Assembly: GCF_003940805.1 (NCBI RefSeq)
Contig: NZ_CP034328.1
Location: 3,782,001-3,846,000 of the forward strand
DNA length: 64,000 bases
Source: Tabrizicola piscis
Lineage (GTDB): Bacteria > Pseudomonadota > Alphaproteobacteria > Rhodobacterales > Rhodobacteraceae
Direction of reading: 5' to 3'
The stretch's first letter is position 1. Each line of letters opens with the position of its first letter. The notes beneath the pieces were generated by a model that did not search any database, was not told the DNA's origin, and saw only the letters and a program-made list of their open reading frames with translations. This document shows positions 26,214 through 36,148 of this stretch, one piece after another. The position numbers and the translations under genes were made by a program.

Positions 26214-26746
26214 CAGGTTGTGCCGCGCGTGGCGGCTTCCCACGAGACGACCTGCACGGCCATCCGGCCCCGGCGACCGTCGATGATGCGCAGGGCGACA
26301 GCCTCGCCCGCGCCGAGATCGGCAAAGCCCGAGACGCGCAGCACTTCTGCATGAATGAATACGTCTTCGGCACGGCCAAACACATTGGCAAAACCGAAGC
26401 CCTTGCCCTTGTCGAACCACTTGACGCGGGCAGGCTCCATCGGGAGGGCCAGGATGTCGGCCCCCAGCATCTGCCCGGCTTCGTCGGCAAGCGGAAACAC
26501 CACGCCTTCCGGCGGGTCTATGCGCACGACTTCAACGGCTTGCACGCCGCGTTGGGTCTGCTGGACGCGCACAACGATGCCCGCGCCATCGGCCACTGAA
26601 CCTTGGCCATAATTCCTGAGCACGTTCGCGTGCAGCAGGATATCTACTTCTGTGTCGTCGGAAACAATGAAACCAAATCCTTTGGAAGGATCAAACCACT
26701 TCACCCGACCATGCACGATCTGCATGACCTCTTCGTCGTCCGTCAT
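26213..26746 (-). CDS. Double cold-shock-domain protein
   Basis: 177 residues with two cold-shock domains that bind single-stranded nucleic acid. The first (about 10-75) has VKWFDPSKGFGFI (RNP1) and VDILLHANVL (RNP2-like). The second (about 105-170) has VKWFDKGKGFGFANVF and DVFIHAEVL. The two-domain layout is typical of alphaproteobacterial CspA relatives. The start at 26746 has AAGG upstream. A promoter with an 80-base leader is visible, as in many cold-regulated genes. Confidence 0.92.
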   Translation of the reverse strand: MTDDEEVMQIVHGRVKWFDPSKGFGFIVSDDTEVDILLHANVLRNYGQGSVADGAGIVVRVQQTQRGVQAVEVVRIDPPEGVVFPLADEAGQMLGADILALPMEPARVKWFDKGKGFGFANVFGRAEDVFIHAEVLRVSGFADLGAGEAVALRIIDGRRGRMAVQVVSWEAATRGTT

Positions 26747-26833
26747 ATGCAGAGCCTTCTCCCCAGAATGAGCCCTTGAGCGCGTCAAATGCGACGATAA
26801 CTTGGGCAGGTTCAAGTGGGAATCCGCACCAGT

Positions 26834-26861
26834 AAGGTAGCGTGTGACCTAACTGTGTCAA
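26834..26861 (-). promoter_or_regulatory. Promoter of the cold-shock gene
   Basis: On the minus strand TTGACA (complement of 26856-26861), a 16-base spacer, and TACCTT (complement of 26834-26839). It predicts transcription from about 26827 and a leader of about 80 bases before the ATG at 26746. It lies directly after the pdxH stop. Confidence 0.6.
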
Positions 26862-26863
26862 AA

Positions 26864-27466
26864 CTAGGGATTAAGTCTTTGGGTCGTCCAGGGTGACTCA
26901 GGCGTTTCGCGCGACCAGCGGAACCGGTCGTGCAACCGGAAGGCACCGTCGGCCCAGAATTCGATTTCCAGCGGCAGGATGCGGAATCCGCCCCAGAAGG
27001 GTGGGCGCGGTGGGTTCGGGCCCTTGGTCACGCCGACCTTCGCGGCCTCGGCCATCAGCGCTTCGCGTGAGGACAGCGGCCGGGACTGTTGCGAGGCCCA
27101 GGCGCCAAGCCGGGACTTGAGGCTGCGGCTGGCGTAATAGGCGTCCGCCTTCGGGCCGTCCTCACGTTCGGTCAGGCCCCGGACGCGGATCTGGCGGCGC
27201 AGGCTTTTCCAGTGCAGGACGAAGGCCGCCTTGCCCGAGGCGGCGATTTCCTGGCCCTTGCGCGAGTCGTAGTTGGTGTAGAACACGAAGGCCTGGCTTT
27301 CGATTTCCTTCAAAAGCACCATCCTGACGTTGGGCAGGCCGCTGGCATCCACCGTGGCCAGAGCGATGGCATTCGGGTCGTTGGGTTCCAGACCCTCGGC
27401 CTCGGCCAGCCAGCTTTGGGCCAGCGCGAAGGGATCGTCGCCTGCGAAGATGCCGTTGCGGTCCAC
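26864..27466 (-). CDS. pdxH: Pyridoxamine 5'-phosphate oxidase
   Basis: FMN enzyme that oxidises PNP/PMP to PLP. 200 residues, complete. It shows [41 protein letters not shown], the [17 protein letters not shown] block and the C-terminal [32 protein letters not shown] is a cofactor for several products of this window (Kbl, the decarboxylase, aminotransferases). It is divergent from fabI across a 99-base gap. Confidence 0.96.
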   Translation of the reverse strand: MDRNGIFAGDDPFALAQSWLAEAEGLEPNDPNAIALATVDASGLPNVRMVLLKEIESQAFVFYTNYDSRKGQEIAASGKAAFVLHWKSLRRQIRVRGLTEREDGPKADAYYASRSLKSRLGAWASQQSRPLSSREALMAEAAKVGVTKGPNPPRPPFWGGFRILPLEIEFWADGAFRLHDRFRWSRETPESPWTTQRLNP

Positions 27467-27565
27467 CCTGAAACTCCTTGCCGAGGTGCTAAGGACCTGC
27501 CTTGAAGGAAAGCCCGGCTTCGCCTACACGTCGAAACCAAAGCAAAGGTGGGCTAGGGGTCAGGA

Positions 27566-28396
27566 ATGTCAACCGGACTGATGCAAGGCAAGCGCGGGCT
27601 GATCATGGGCCTTGCGAACGACAAGTCCATTGCCTGGGGGATCGCTCAGGCGGTTGCCGGGCAGGGGGCGGAACTGGCCTTCTCGTATCAGGGTGAAGCG
27701 CTGAAGAAACGGGTGGAACCTCTGGCCGCCAGCCTGGGGACGCCGAAACTCTTCGAATGTGACGTGGCCAGCGACGCCAGCATCGACGCGCTGTTTCAGG
27801 CACTGCAGTCTGAATGGGGTCAGATTGACTTTCTGGTCCATGCCATCGGCTTTGCGGACAAAAGCGAACTGCGCGGCCGCTATGTCGATACCTCGCGGGC
27901 TGGGTTCACGCTGGCGATGGACATTTCGGTCTACAGCTTCACCGCCGTCTGCCAGCGCGCCGCCGCGATGATGGGTCCGGGTGGCAGCCTGCTGACGCTG
28001 ACCTATTTCGGCGCCGAAAAGGTGATGCCGCATTACAACGTGATGGGTGTGGCCAAGGCCGGGCTTGAGGCATCGGTCAAGTATCTGGCCGAGGATCTGG
28101 GCAAGGACGGCATCCGCGTCAACGCGATCAGCGCCGGGCCGATCAAGACGCTTGCGGCCTCTGGCATCGGCGACTTCCGCTATATCATGCGCTGGAACGA
28201 GCTGAACTCTCCCCTGCGCCGCAACGTGACGCAGGAAGAGGTGGGCAAGGCGGCACTTTACCTGCTGTCGGACCTTGGGTCGGGCACGACGGGCGAAAAC
28301 CTGCATGTCGATGCGGGCTATCATGTCGTCGGCATGAAGGCGATCGACGCGCCGGACATCGACATCGTGACGGGGAAGAAAGAGGGCGGTCAGTGA
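27566..28396 (+). CDS. fabI: Enoyl-[acyl-carrier-protein] reductase (NADH)
   Basis: Last reduction step of fatty-acid elongation. It is a short-chain dehydrogenase of 276 residues with the FabI-type cofactor motif GLANDKSIAWGIAQAV and the catalytic pair Y157 and K164 in the Tyr-x6-Lys arrangement YNVMGVAK. Also present are AISAGPIKTLAASGI and DAGYHVVGM. The stop overlaps the next gene (GTGA). Confidence 0.95.
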   Translation: MSTGLMQGKRGLIMGLANDKSIAWGIAQAVAGQGAELAFSYQGEALKKRVEPLAASLGTPKLFECDVASDASIDALFQALQSEWGQIDFLVHAIGFADKSELRGRYVDTSRAGFTLAMDISVYSFTAVCQRAAAMMGPGGSLLTLTYFGAEKVMPHYNVMGVAKAGLEASVKYLAEDLGKDGIRVNAISAGPIKTLAASGIGDFRYIMRWNELNSPLRRNVTQEEVGKAALYLLSDLGSGTTGENLHVDAGYHVVGMKAIDAPDIDIVTGKKEGGQ

Positions 28397-29007
28397 CGCT
28401 TTCCGCCTTCATGATCTTCGTGGGCCTCGTCGTCTTTGCGGCGATCTCTCCGGGGCCTGCGGTGATCATGTCGGCGCGGACCGGGCTGACCGAAGGCATG
28501 CGCACCGGGTTCCTGCTGTCGCTGGGCATCGGGGCCGGGGCGGTGGTCTGGGCCAGTGCAGCGATGTTCGGGCTGAACCTTGTGTTCGCCGTGGCGCCCG
28601 CGCTTCTCTGGGCGCTCAAGATCGGGGGGGCGGCCTATCTTCTGTGGATGGCATGGCAGCTCTGGCAGGGTGCGACGTCGCCCATCGCCACGGGCGAGGG
28701 AAGATCTGTGCCGCGGTCCGGCCTGATGGCCTTCCGGCTGGGCCTGTTCACCCAGCTTGCGAACCCCAAGCCCGCCGTGATGTTTTCCGCCATCTTCCTT
28801 GGCACCGTGCCGCAGGGCACGCCGCTTTGGATCTACCTTGCCCTTCTGGCCGTGATCTTCGCGGCCGAGACGCTGTGGAACACCCTTGTCGCCCGCATCT
28901 TTTCGCTGGATCGGACGCGGACCCGCTATATCAGCCTGAAAACCATCATCGACCGCAGCTTTGGCGGCTTGCTCGCCCTGCTGGGGATCAAGATTGCCGC
29001 CACCTGA
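28393..29007 (+). CDS. LysE/RhtB family amino-acid exporter
   Basis: 204-residue inner-membrane exporter with six hydrophobic segments. The N terminus contains [25 protein letters not shown], the conserved PGP signature of LysE/RhtB exporters, followed by [17 protein letters not shown] and [18 protein letters not shown]. The GTG start at 28393 overlaps the fabI stop. The substrate (homoserine/threonine-type or another) cannot be told. Confidence 0.88.
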   Translation: MTLSAFMIFVGLVVFAAISPGPAVIMSARTGLTEGMRTGFLLSLGIGAGAVVWASAAMFGLNLVFAVAPALLWALKIGGAAYLLWMAWQLWQGATSPIATGEGRSVPRSGLMAFRLGLFTQLANPKPAVMFSAIFLGTVPQGTPLWIYLALLAVIFAAETLWNTLVARIFSLDRTRTRYISLKTIIDRSFGGLLALLGIKIAAT

Positions 29008-29020
29008 AGGAGTGCGACCC

Positions 29021-29530
29021 ATGTCTGCCGAACGCCTGCCGCATGAAAAGGGGTTCCATGTCAGCTGGGACCAGATCCACCGCGATTCGCGTGCGCTGGC
29101 CTGGCGGCTGGATGGCAAGGGCCCGGGTGAGGGTGGGGCGTGGAAGGCCGTGGTCGGCATCACCCGGGGCGGATTGGTCCCGGCGATGATTGTCAGCCGC
29201 GAGCTGGACATCCGGGTTGTCGATACGATCAGCGTGAAAAGCTACAATCATCAGGCCCAGACCGAGGCGCGGGTGACCAAGTCGCCGCAGGAAGACCTGA
29301 TGGGCGACGGGACCGGCATCCTGATCGTCGATGATCTGGTCGATACCGGCAAGACCTTGGAACTGGTCCGCAAGCTTTACCCGCGTGCGCATTTCGCAAC
29401 GGTCTATGCCAAGCCCTCGGGCAAGCCGATGGTTGACAGCTATATCACCGAAGTCAGTCAGGACACCTGGATCTTCTTTCCCTGGGACATGGCCTTGCAA
29501 TACGTCCAGCCGATGCGCGGCACTGACTGA
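29021..29530 (+). CDS. gpt: Xanthine (guanine) phosphoribosyltransferase
   Basis: Salvages xanthine and guanine with PRPP. It is a type I PRTase of 169 residues with the PRPP loop [35 protein letters not shown] and the C-terminal WIFFPWD typical of Gpt. The start ATG at 29021 is preceded by GAAGGAG. It lies 13 bases after the exporter gene and is probably co-transcribed with fabI. Confidence 0.94.
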   Translation: MSAERLPHEKGFHVSWDQIHRDSRALAWRLDGKGPGEGGAWKAVVGITRGGLVPAMIVSRELDIRVVDTISVKSYNHQAQTEARVTKSPQEDLMGDGTGILIVDDLVDTGKTLELVRKLYPRAHFATVYAKPSGKPMVDSYITEVSQDTWIFFPWDMALQYVQPMRGTD

Positions 29531-29608
29531 CCGCTCTTCGTCGCATTTCATGCGCTCATCGCGAGGGCGCCCCACGACGAGAAGCGAAGCGCACGAGGAG
29601 TTTGCCAC

Positions 29609-30787
29609 TTGACCCTGCCCCTGAACCCCGCCTTCGCCGCGACTGAACCGCCGCCGGTCATGGAGGCGCGGCGCTGGCTTTTGGGCGTGACGCATCCCGC
29701 CGACCGGCCGCTGATCAACGTCAGCCAAGCCGCCCCGGTTGAAAGCCCGCCGCTTGGCCTGCGGCAGGCCTTGGCCGAGGCGGCGCTGAACGATCCCAAC
29801 GCGCATCTTTATGGGCCGGTGCTGGGCCTTCCGGCGCTGCGGGAAGAGATTGCGATGCAATGGTCCGCCGCCTACGGGGGGGAAATTGCCGCAGCACAGG
29901 TGGCGATCACCCAAGGCTGCAATCAGGCCTTCACCGCGATCATGGCCACACTGGCCGGTCCGGGGGATGAGGTGATCTTGCCGACGCCGTGGTATTTCAA
30001 CCACAAGATGTGGCTGGACATGGCCTCGGTCACCACCGTCCCGCTGGACACGGGCGCCACGCTGATCCCCGACGCCGAGGTTGCGGCGGCGCTGATCACG
30101 GAGCGGACGAAGGCGATCGTGCTGGTCAGCCCGAACAATCCGGGCGGGGTGGAATATCCGGCAGAGACGCTGCGTGCCTTCCGCGATCTGGCGCAGGCCA
30201 GGGGCCTGGCCCTGATCGTGGACGAGACCTACCGCGATTTCGACAGCCGGACTGGCGCGCCGCATGATCTGTTCACCGATCCCGACTGGGCCGGCACGTT
30301 CATCCATCTGTACAGTTTTTCAAAGGCTTACCGGCTGACCGGGCACCGGGTGGGGGCTGTCGTCGCCTCGGAGGCGCGGCTGGCCGAGGTGGAGAAGTTT
30401 CTGGACACCGTCGCCATCTGCCCCGGCCAGCTGGGCCAGATCGGCGCGCTTTGGGGGATGCGGAACCTTGGCCAGTGGGTGGCCGGGGAACGCGATGAAA
30501 TCCTGTCGCGTCGCCGCGCGATGACCGAGGGGTTTCATGCCCTGCCGGGGTGGAAGCTGCTTGGCTGCGGGGCCTATTTCGCCTATGTGGAGCACCCGTT
30601 CGACCTCGCCAGTGACGCGCTTTGCAAGCGTCTGGTCAGCGAAGCCTCGCTTTTGATGCTGCCGGGGACGATGTTTCAGCCCGAAGGGTCGGCGGCCGGC
30701 AAGCGTCAGATCCGCATCGCCTTTGCCAATGTCGATGCCACAGGCATTGCCGAGATGTTCCGCAGGCTTGCGGCCTTCACGCCCTGA
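29609..30787 (+). CDS. Class I/II PLP aminotransferase
   Basis: 392-residue fold-type I aminotransferase. The PLP lysine lies in YSFSKAYRLTGHRVGA, with VSPNNPGGVEYPAETL, LIVDETYRDF and the arginine-bearing KRQIRIAFAN near the C terminus. The TTG start at 29609 is supported by GAGGAG eight bases upstream. Its substrate is not evident: it is an aspartate-aminotransferase relative, not the canonical AspC. Another aminotransferase is at 60888. Confidence 0.85.
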   Translation: MTLPLNPAFAATEPPPVMEARRWLLGVTHPADRPLINVSQAAPVESPPLGLRQALAEAALNDPNAHLYGPVLGLPALREEIAMQWSAAYGGEIAAAQVAITQGCNQAFTAIMATLAGPGDEVILPTPWYFNHKMWLDMASVTTVPLDTGATLIPDAEVAAALITERTKAIVLVSPNNPGGVEYPAETLRAFRDLAQARGLALIVDETYRDFDSRTGAPHDLFTDPDWAGTFIHLYSFSKAYRLTGHRVGAVVASEARLAEVEKFLDTVAICPGQLGQIGALWGMRNLGQWVAGERDEILSRRRAMTEGFHALPGWKLLGCGAYFAYVEHPFDLASDALCKRLVSEASLLMLPGTMFQPEGSAAGKRQIRIAFANVDATGIAEMFRRLAAFTP

Positions 30788-30891
30788 CCGAAACGTGACC
30801 TTCAGCGATTCCGGGCCTGGGTGATCTTGATCTTGCCCCCCCGACCCCTTCGCTCTATTCACCTTGGCCAGTGAAACCCAAAGGCAGACCC

Positions 30892-32763
30892 ATGGCGAAG
30901 ACCCCGGACGACGAAGTGAAGCGCCCGAAAAGCAAGGCCAAAGAGGCTGCCGTCTGGGTCATGCTGTCGATGCTGATCGTGGGCCTTGGCGGCTTTGGGG
31001 TCACCAGCTTTTCCGGCGGGGTCACCACCGTGGGCCAGGTCGGCGATGCCGAGATCACCACAGATGATTATGCCCGCGCCTTTCAGGGCCAGCTGAACGC
31101 GTTTTCGCAGCAGATCGGCCAGCCGGTTTCGGCACAGGAGGCGCTGGCCTTCGGGCTGGATCGGCAAGTGCTGCAGGGTCTGATCGTGCGGGCCTCGCTT
31201 GACAACGAGGCCGAGCGGGTGGGGCTGTCCGTTGGCGATGCGGTGGTGGCGGCGGAACTGACGGCGATGGACGCGTTCAAGGGTGTGGCCGGAACCTTCG
31301 ACCGTGAGGCGTATCGCTTCACGCTGGACCGCAACAACCAGTCCGAGGCGGAGTTTGAGACGGGCCTGCGCCGCGACATCACGCGGGAATTGCTTCAGGG
31401 CGTCATCGTCGGCGGGTTCACCGCACCTGCGCCGCTGACCGACACGCTTTATGCCTGGGCCGCCGAACGGCGCGGGTTTTCCATGCTTCGGCTGGGCGAG
31501 GCGGATCTGACGACCCCGGTGCCCGAACCGACCGAGGCCGAGTTGACGGCCTATCACTCGGACAACATCGCGGTCTTCACCAAGCCCGAGGCCAAGCGCA
31601 TCACCTACGCCGCCCTGCTGCCCGAGGCGATTGCTGCAGAGCAGCCGGTGGATGAAACCGTCCTGAAGCAGATTTATGAAGACCGGATCGAGGAATTTGT
31701 CGTGCCGGAACGTCGGCTGGTCGAACGGCTGATCTATCCCGATCAGGCGGCGGCGGATGCGGCGCGGGCGCAGCTTGACGCAGGCGAGGCCTTCGAGACC
31801 CTTGTCACCGCCCGTGGTCTTACGCTGGACGCTATCGACATGGGCGACGTGACCCGCGAGGATCTGGACGATGCGGGCGAAGCGGTGTTCGCCACGCAAG
31901 AGGGGGCCGTCGTCGGCCCCTTGCCGACCGATCTTGGCCCGGCGCTGTTCCGGGTCGCGGCCGTCCTTGCCGCCGAGGAAACGACCTTTGAAGAAGCGCG
32001 CGAGACTTTGGCCATCGAAATCCAGACCGACGCCGCACGGCGGCTAATCTCGGACAAGGTGGAGGTGGTCGATGACCTTTTGGCCAGTGGCGCCACTTTG
32101 GAAGACCTTGTCGCCGATGCAGGTCTGGCGCTGGCGACGGTGGACTATGTGCCGGGACTGCAGGGCGATGAGGTGATCGAAGGCTATCCCGCGTTCCGCG
32201 CCGCAGCGGATGCAGTGGCCGAGGGCGATTTCCCCGAGGCGATCATTCTGGAAGATGGCGGCCTCGTGGCCCTGCGTCTGGACGAGATCGTGCCCTCGGC
32301 ACCGATCCCGTTTGACGAGGCGCGTGAGGATGTGGCCGCAGCCTGGCGTGCCGATGCCTTGACCAAGGCGCTGTCGGACCGCGCGATTGAGATCAAGGCC
32401 GCGATCGAGGGCGGTGCGACCATCGGCAGCTTCGGCATTGTCGACGTGACCCCGGAAACCGCGCGTGACGGGTTTATCGCCGGGACGCCGGACAGCCTGC
32501 TGCCGGATGTCTTCAAAATGGCCGAAGGCGATGTGCGGGTGATCGAAGCCGGTGATTTCGTTGCCGTCGTGCGGCTGGACCGGATCCTGCCCGCCGCCAG
32601 CGAAGGCGCCGATGCCGAGGCGCTGAAGGCGGCGCTGATGGCGCAGGCGGAACAGGCCATCGCGTCGGACGCGTTCAACGCCTTCACCACGGCGCTGACG
32701 TCGGAAGCGGGGATCAGCATTGATCAGGCGGCTATCAACGCCGTTCATTCGAGCCTGCCCTGA
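30892..32763 (+). CDS. SurA/PpiD-type periplasmic peptidyl-prolyl isomerase
   Basis: About 623 residues: a cytoplasmic tail rich in Lys, one transmembrane helix near residues 20-40 (AAVWVMLSMLIVGLGGFGV), a SurA_N-like region with DRQVLQGLIVRASLDNEAERVGLSVGD, a parvulin-like domain around 250-370 and a C-terminal chaperone part. It probably helps outer-membrane and secreted proteins fold, anchored at the inner membrane. The start at ATG 30892 has AAAGG eight bases upstream; an earlier GTG at 30871 is less likely. The stop overlaps trpE (TGATG), so the genes are coupled. Confidence 0.88.
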   Translation: MAKTPDDEVKRPKSKAKEAAVWVMLSMLIVGLGGFGVTSFSGGVTTVGQVGDAEITTDDYARAFQGQLNAFSQQIGQPVSAQEALAFGLDRQVLQGLIVRASLDNEAERVGLSVGDAVVAAELTAMDAFKGVAGTFDREAYRFTLDRNNQSEAEFETGLRRDITRELLQGVIVGGFTAPAPLTDTLYAWAAERRGFSMLRLGEADLTTPVPEPTEAELTAYHSDNIAVFTKPEAKRITYAALLPEAIAAEQPVDETVLKQIYEDRIEEFVVPERRLVERLIYPDQAAADAARAQLDAGEAFETLVTARGLTLDAIDMGDVTREDLDDAGEAVFATQEGAVVGPLPTDLGPALFRVAAVLAAEETTFEEARETLAIEIQTDAARRLISDKVEVVDDLLASGATLEDLVADAGLALATVDYVPGLQGDEVIEGYPAFRAAADAVAEGDFPEAIILEDGGLVALRLDEIVPSAPIPFDEAREDVAAAWRADALTKALSDRAIEIKAAIEGGATIGSFGIVDVTPETARDGFIAGTPDSLLPDVFKMAEGDVRVIEAGDFVAVVRLDRILPAASEGADAEALKAALMAQAEQAIASDAFNAFTTALTSEAGISIDQAAINAVHSSLP

Positions 32764-34271
32764 TGCAGCTGTCGCCGGACTTTGCCACGTTCGAGGCCGG
32801 CTGGGCCGCGGGCAAGAACCAGATTGTCTGGGCGCGGCTGGCGGCGGATCTGGATACGCCGGTCAGCCTGATGCTGAAGCTGGGCGATGCCCGGGCGGAA
32901 ACCTTCATGCTGGAATCGGTGACCGGGGGTGAGGTTCGGGGGCGCTATTCGGTGGTGGGCATGAAGCCCGACCTGATCTGGCAGTGCCACGGCACGCAAA
33001 GCCGCATCAACCGCGAGGCGCGGTTTGACCGGCAGGCGTTCACCGACCTTGCGGGGCACCCGCTGGAAACGCTGCGGGCGCTGATTGCGGAATGTCGCAT
33101 CGAGATGCCCGAAGGTCTGCCGCCGGTGGCTGCGGGTCTGTTCGGCTATCTGGGCTATGACATGATCCGGTTGGTTGAACATCTGCCGGACATGAACCCT
33201 GATCCGCTGGGCCTGCCTGATGCGGTGCTGATGCGCCCGTCGGTCGTGGCCGTGCTGGATGGGGTAAAGGGCGATGTGACCGTGGTGTCGCCGGCATGGG
33301 TCGGGTCTGGCCTGTCGGCGCGGGCGGCCTATGCGCAGGCGGCTGAGCGGGTGATGGACGCGCTGCGCGACCTTGACCGCGCGCCGTCAGCCGCGCGGGA
33401 TCTGGGCGAGGTGGCACCGGTCGGCCCGCCGCAGTCGAACTTCACGCATGACGGCTACAAGGCGGCGGTGGAAAAGGCGAAGTCCTACATCCGCGCCGGT
33501 GACATCTTTCAGGTCGTTCCCAGCCAGCGCTGGGCGCAAAGGTTCGAGCTTTCGCCCTTCGCGCTGTACCGGTCGCTGCGCCGGACCAACCCGTCGCCCT
33601 TCATGTTCTTCTTCAACTTCGGTGGGTTTCAGGTGGTGGGCGCCTCGCCGGAAATCCTTGTCCGCCTGCGCGACGGCCAGGTGACGGTGCGCCCCATCGC
33701 CGGAACGCGCAAACGCGGGGCCACGCCGGAAGAGGACCGCGCGCTGGAGGCGGACCTGCTGGCCGACCCCAAGGAACGGGCGGAGCATCTGATGCTGCTG
33801 GACCTTGGCCGCAATGACGTGGGCCGGGTGGCAAAGGTTGGCACCGTGCGCCCGACTGAGACTTTCATCATCGAACGCTACAGCCACGTCATGCATATCG
33901 TGTCGAACGTGGTGGGCGAGATTGCAGAGGGCGAGGACGCCCTGTCCGCCCTTCTCGCGGGGCTGCCTGCCGGCACGGTGTCCGGCGCGCCCAAGGTCCG
34001 CGCGATGGAAATCATCGACGAGCTGGAGCCGGAGAAGCGCGGCATCTATGGCGGCGGCGTGGGCTATTTCGCGGCCAATGGCGAGATGGACTTCTGCATC
34101 GCGCTGCGGACGGCCGTGCTGAAGGATGAGACCCTGTATATTCAGGCTGGGGGCGGCGTGGTCTATGACAGCGACCCCGAGGCCGAATATCAGGAAACGG
34201 TGAACAAATCCAACGCCTTGCGCCGCGCGGCCGAGGATGCGGGCCTGTTCACCCGTCGCGGGAATACCTGA
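32763..34271 (+). CDS. trpE: Anthranilate synthase component I
   Basis: Makes anthranilate from chorismate with ammonia from TrpG. It has 502 residues with the N-terminal regulatory region SVTGGEVRGRYSVVGMKPD (tryptophan-feedback segment LLES-like) and the chorismate-binding domain: FQVVPSQRWAQRF, PSPFMFFFNFGGFQVVGASPE, RPIAGTRKRG, DLGRNDVGRVAK and GTVSGAPKVRAMEIIDELEP. It is separated from trpG by about 13 kb and coupled to the upstream isomerase gene. Confidence 0.96.
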   Translation: MQLSPDFATFEAGWAAGKNQIVWARLAADLDTPVSLMLKLGDARAETFMLESVTGGEVRGRYSVVGMKPDLIWQCHGTQSRINREARFDRQAFTDLAGHPLETLRALIAECRIEMPEGLPPVAAGLFGYLGYDMIRLVEHLPDMNPDPLGLPDAVLMRPSVVAVLDGVKGDVTVVSPAWVGSGLSARAAYAQAAERVMDALRDLDRAPSAARDLGEVAPVGPPQSNFTHDGYKAAVEKAKSYIRAGDIFQVVPSQRWAQRFELSPFALYRSLRRTNPSPFMFFFNFGGFQVVGASPEILVRLRDGQVTVRPIAGTRKRGATPEEDRALEADLLADPKERAEHLMLLDLGRNDVGRVAKVGTVRPTETFIIERYSHVMHIVSNVVGEIAEGEDALSALLAGLPAGTVSGAPKVRAMEIIDELEPEKRGIYGGGVGYFAANGEMDFCIALRTAVLKDETLYIQAGGGVVYDSDPEAEYQETVNKSNALRRAAEDAGLFTRRGNT

Positions 34272-34300
34272 GGGCCACTCATCCAGCCCTGACACCCGTC

Positions 34301-36148
34301 TTATTCGATCGTCAGCACTGCGGTCAGCGGGCCGATGGCAACCGTCGCGGCGCGGCCTTCGACCGTCCATTCCAGAAGTGCGGCCACCGTCTCGGGCGAG
34401 GCGGTCCCTGCGACGGCAACCCGTCCGTCCTGCCCGGCCTTGAACACGGCGCGGTCCAGCACACGGCGGATCGCGGCACTGTCCGCGCCCGCTGACGCGA
34501 GATCGCGGAACACCACGGCTGCAGCGATATCTTCCCGGCGGGCGACCTGATCGGCGGCGTTGAGGCCTTGATCCCAAGTGAGCAGGCCGCGGCCCTGCGC
34601 GCCGACCACGGGCACCACAAGGCTGGCCAGCGGGCGGCGGTTCTGGAACACCACCTCGGGCAGGTCCATCACGGCGACGGCTTCGGGCAGGCCCTGCGCC
34701 ATCGACTGGAACGCCACCTCAAGGTCGGATGCCTGCGCGCCGTCCGCAATGCCGGTGGCCAGCATCACCACCTCTTTGCCCGCCGCGCGGTAGATCGCGG
34801 CGCGTTCGGGGGTGGCGGGGTCCATCGGGTCGAGCGCGAAGCTGACCGGGAAGGGCAGGGCGGCCAGCCCTTCGCGGTCAAGATCGGCGGTGCCGGGGTC
34901 GATCAGCACGATGGCCAGCACGGGCTTGGCATCGGGGTTCTCGAAGGTGGCCGCGAATTGGGCGATGGGGCGATCGTCGACGGGGGCTGCTTCAGCCTCG
35001 GTCGGTTCGGCTTCGGCTTCGGTGGCGGGCGGGTCGCCGATGCGCGGCAGACGTCCGACGATCACGCCATCGGTTGCGTCGCCAAGGCCCGGGGCTGGTT
35101 TGAAGACCGGCCCTGTGTCGGCGTCCGGTTCGGGCAGGATGGCAACTTCGGGCTCTGGAAGCGCCTCGTCCGTGCCGGTGCCGGGCAGGGTGTCCGGCTT
35201 GTTGCCGGGCATCTCTGGGGCAACCGTGCCGGGCAGGCGGGCGGTTGCGCTGTCGTCAAGCGCGGGGGCGGGCATGCCGTCGGCAACCGGGGCTTCGGGC
35301 TGGGGTTCAGGAGCAAGCTCCGGCTCCACCTCGGGTGCTGGTTCGGGCAGCGGAGCGGCCTCGGGCGCGGCTTCTGCCAGGATTTCCGGTTCGGCGGCTT
35401 CTGGTTCGGCTGGCGCTGTTGCAGCAACCTCTGGTTCGGCAGCCACTGGGGCCGCGGGGGGGACGGTCGCCGTGGATTGGTCAAGGGCCGCAAGGACGGC
35501 ATCCACATCAAGCTGCGGCAGGGCCAGCGGCGCAGGCGGTACGTCGGGCTTTGGGACCTCGGCCACGGCGGGCGGGGTGGTTTCGGCGGAACTGTCTGGG
35601 GCGGGGGTGGCGATCACCGGCGGATCGGCGGCTTCGACGGCGGCGGTTGCCGGGGGAGTTGGTTCCGGTTCAGGTGCCGGTTCCGGGGCAGGCGGGGCCT
35701 CGGCAACCGGTTCGGCGACGGGTGGGCTGTCGCTGACGGTGTCTTCCGCTTCGGCTTCGGCTGCGGGGAGTGTCGGTTCCGCCGGGGACGTGGCCGGGAC
35801 TTCGGCTGTGGTCGCCCCATCTGCGGCGTCTGCGGTGGCGGCGTCGGCGGTGGGGGCAGGGGCTACGTCCGGGGCGGGTTCAGGCGTGGGTTCCGCTTCT
35901 GCTGTCGGGGGCGTGGCGGCGGCTGGTTCGGCCGCTTCGGCATCCGGTTCTGGCACGGCCTCGGCCTGTTGGTCGGGCGCTGTGGTTGCCGCTGCCGGAA
36001 CAGGGTCGGGGGCAGGGTCGGTCGCAACGGGGGCTGGGTCGTTTGCTGCAGCCGAGGGTTGCAGCGGGAACAGAGCCGAGCCGATGACGAAGCCACCCGC
36101 AACCAAAGCCCCGCCCGAGAGCATGCCGAAAACGAACTTGCCGACCAC
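34301..36148 (-). CDS. Divergent polysaccharide deacetylase-family protein with long Pro/Ala/Glu-rich linker
   Basis: 615 residues. A membrane anchor is at the N terminus (VGKFVFGMLSGGALVAGGFVIGSAL). Then come roughly 370 residues almost wholly of Ala, Pro, Glu, Val and Thr. The C-terminal domain of about 210 residues (from PIAQFAATFENPDAKPVLAI) has the divergent polysaccharide deacetylase (YibQ/DUF610) fold: VLAIVLIDPGTADLDREGL, LPFPVSFALDPMDP and VAVMDLPEVVFQNRRPL. The substrate is unknown; periplasmic cell-wall or glycan work is likely. The start is set at GTG 36148 because GGAGG lies five bases upstream; an ATG 18 codons earlier lacks such a site. It is convergent with trpE. Confidence 0.82.
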   Translation of the reverse strand: MVGKFVFGMLSGGALVAGGFVIGSALFPLQPSAAANDPAPVATDPAPDPVPAAATTAPDQQAEAVPEPDAEAAEPAAATPPTAEAEPTPEPAPDVAPAPTADAATADAADGATTAEVPATSPAEPTLPAAEAEAEDTVSDSPPVAEPVAEAPPAPEPAPEPEPTPPATAAVEAADPPVIATPAPDSSAETTPPAVAEVPKPDVPPAPLALPQLDVDAVLAALDQSTATVPPAAPVAAEPEVAATAPAEPEAAEPEILAEAAPEAAPLPEPAPEVEPELAPEPQPEAPVADGMPAPALDDSATARLPGTVAPEMPGNKPDTLPGTGTDEALPEPEVAILPEPDADTGPVFKPAPGLGDATDGVIVGRLPRIGDPPATEAEAEPTEAEAAPVDDRPIAQFAATFENPDAKPVLAIVLIDPGTADLDREGLAALPFPVSFALDPMDPATPERAAIYRAAGKEVVMLATGIADGAQASDLEVAFQSMAQGLPEAVAVMDLPEVVFQNRRPLASLVVPVVGAQGRGLLTWDQGLNAADQVARREDIAAAVVFRDLASAGADSAAIRRVLDRAVFKAGQDGRVAVAGTASPETVAALLEWTVEGRAATVAIGPLTAVLTIE

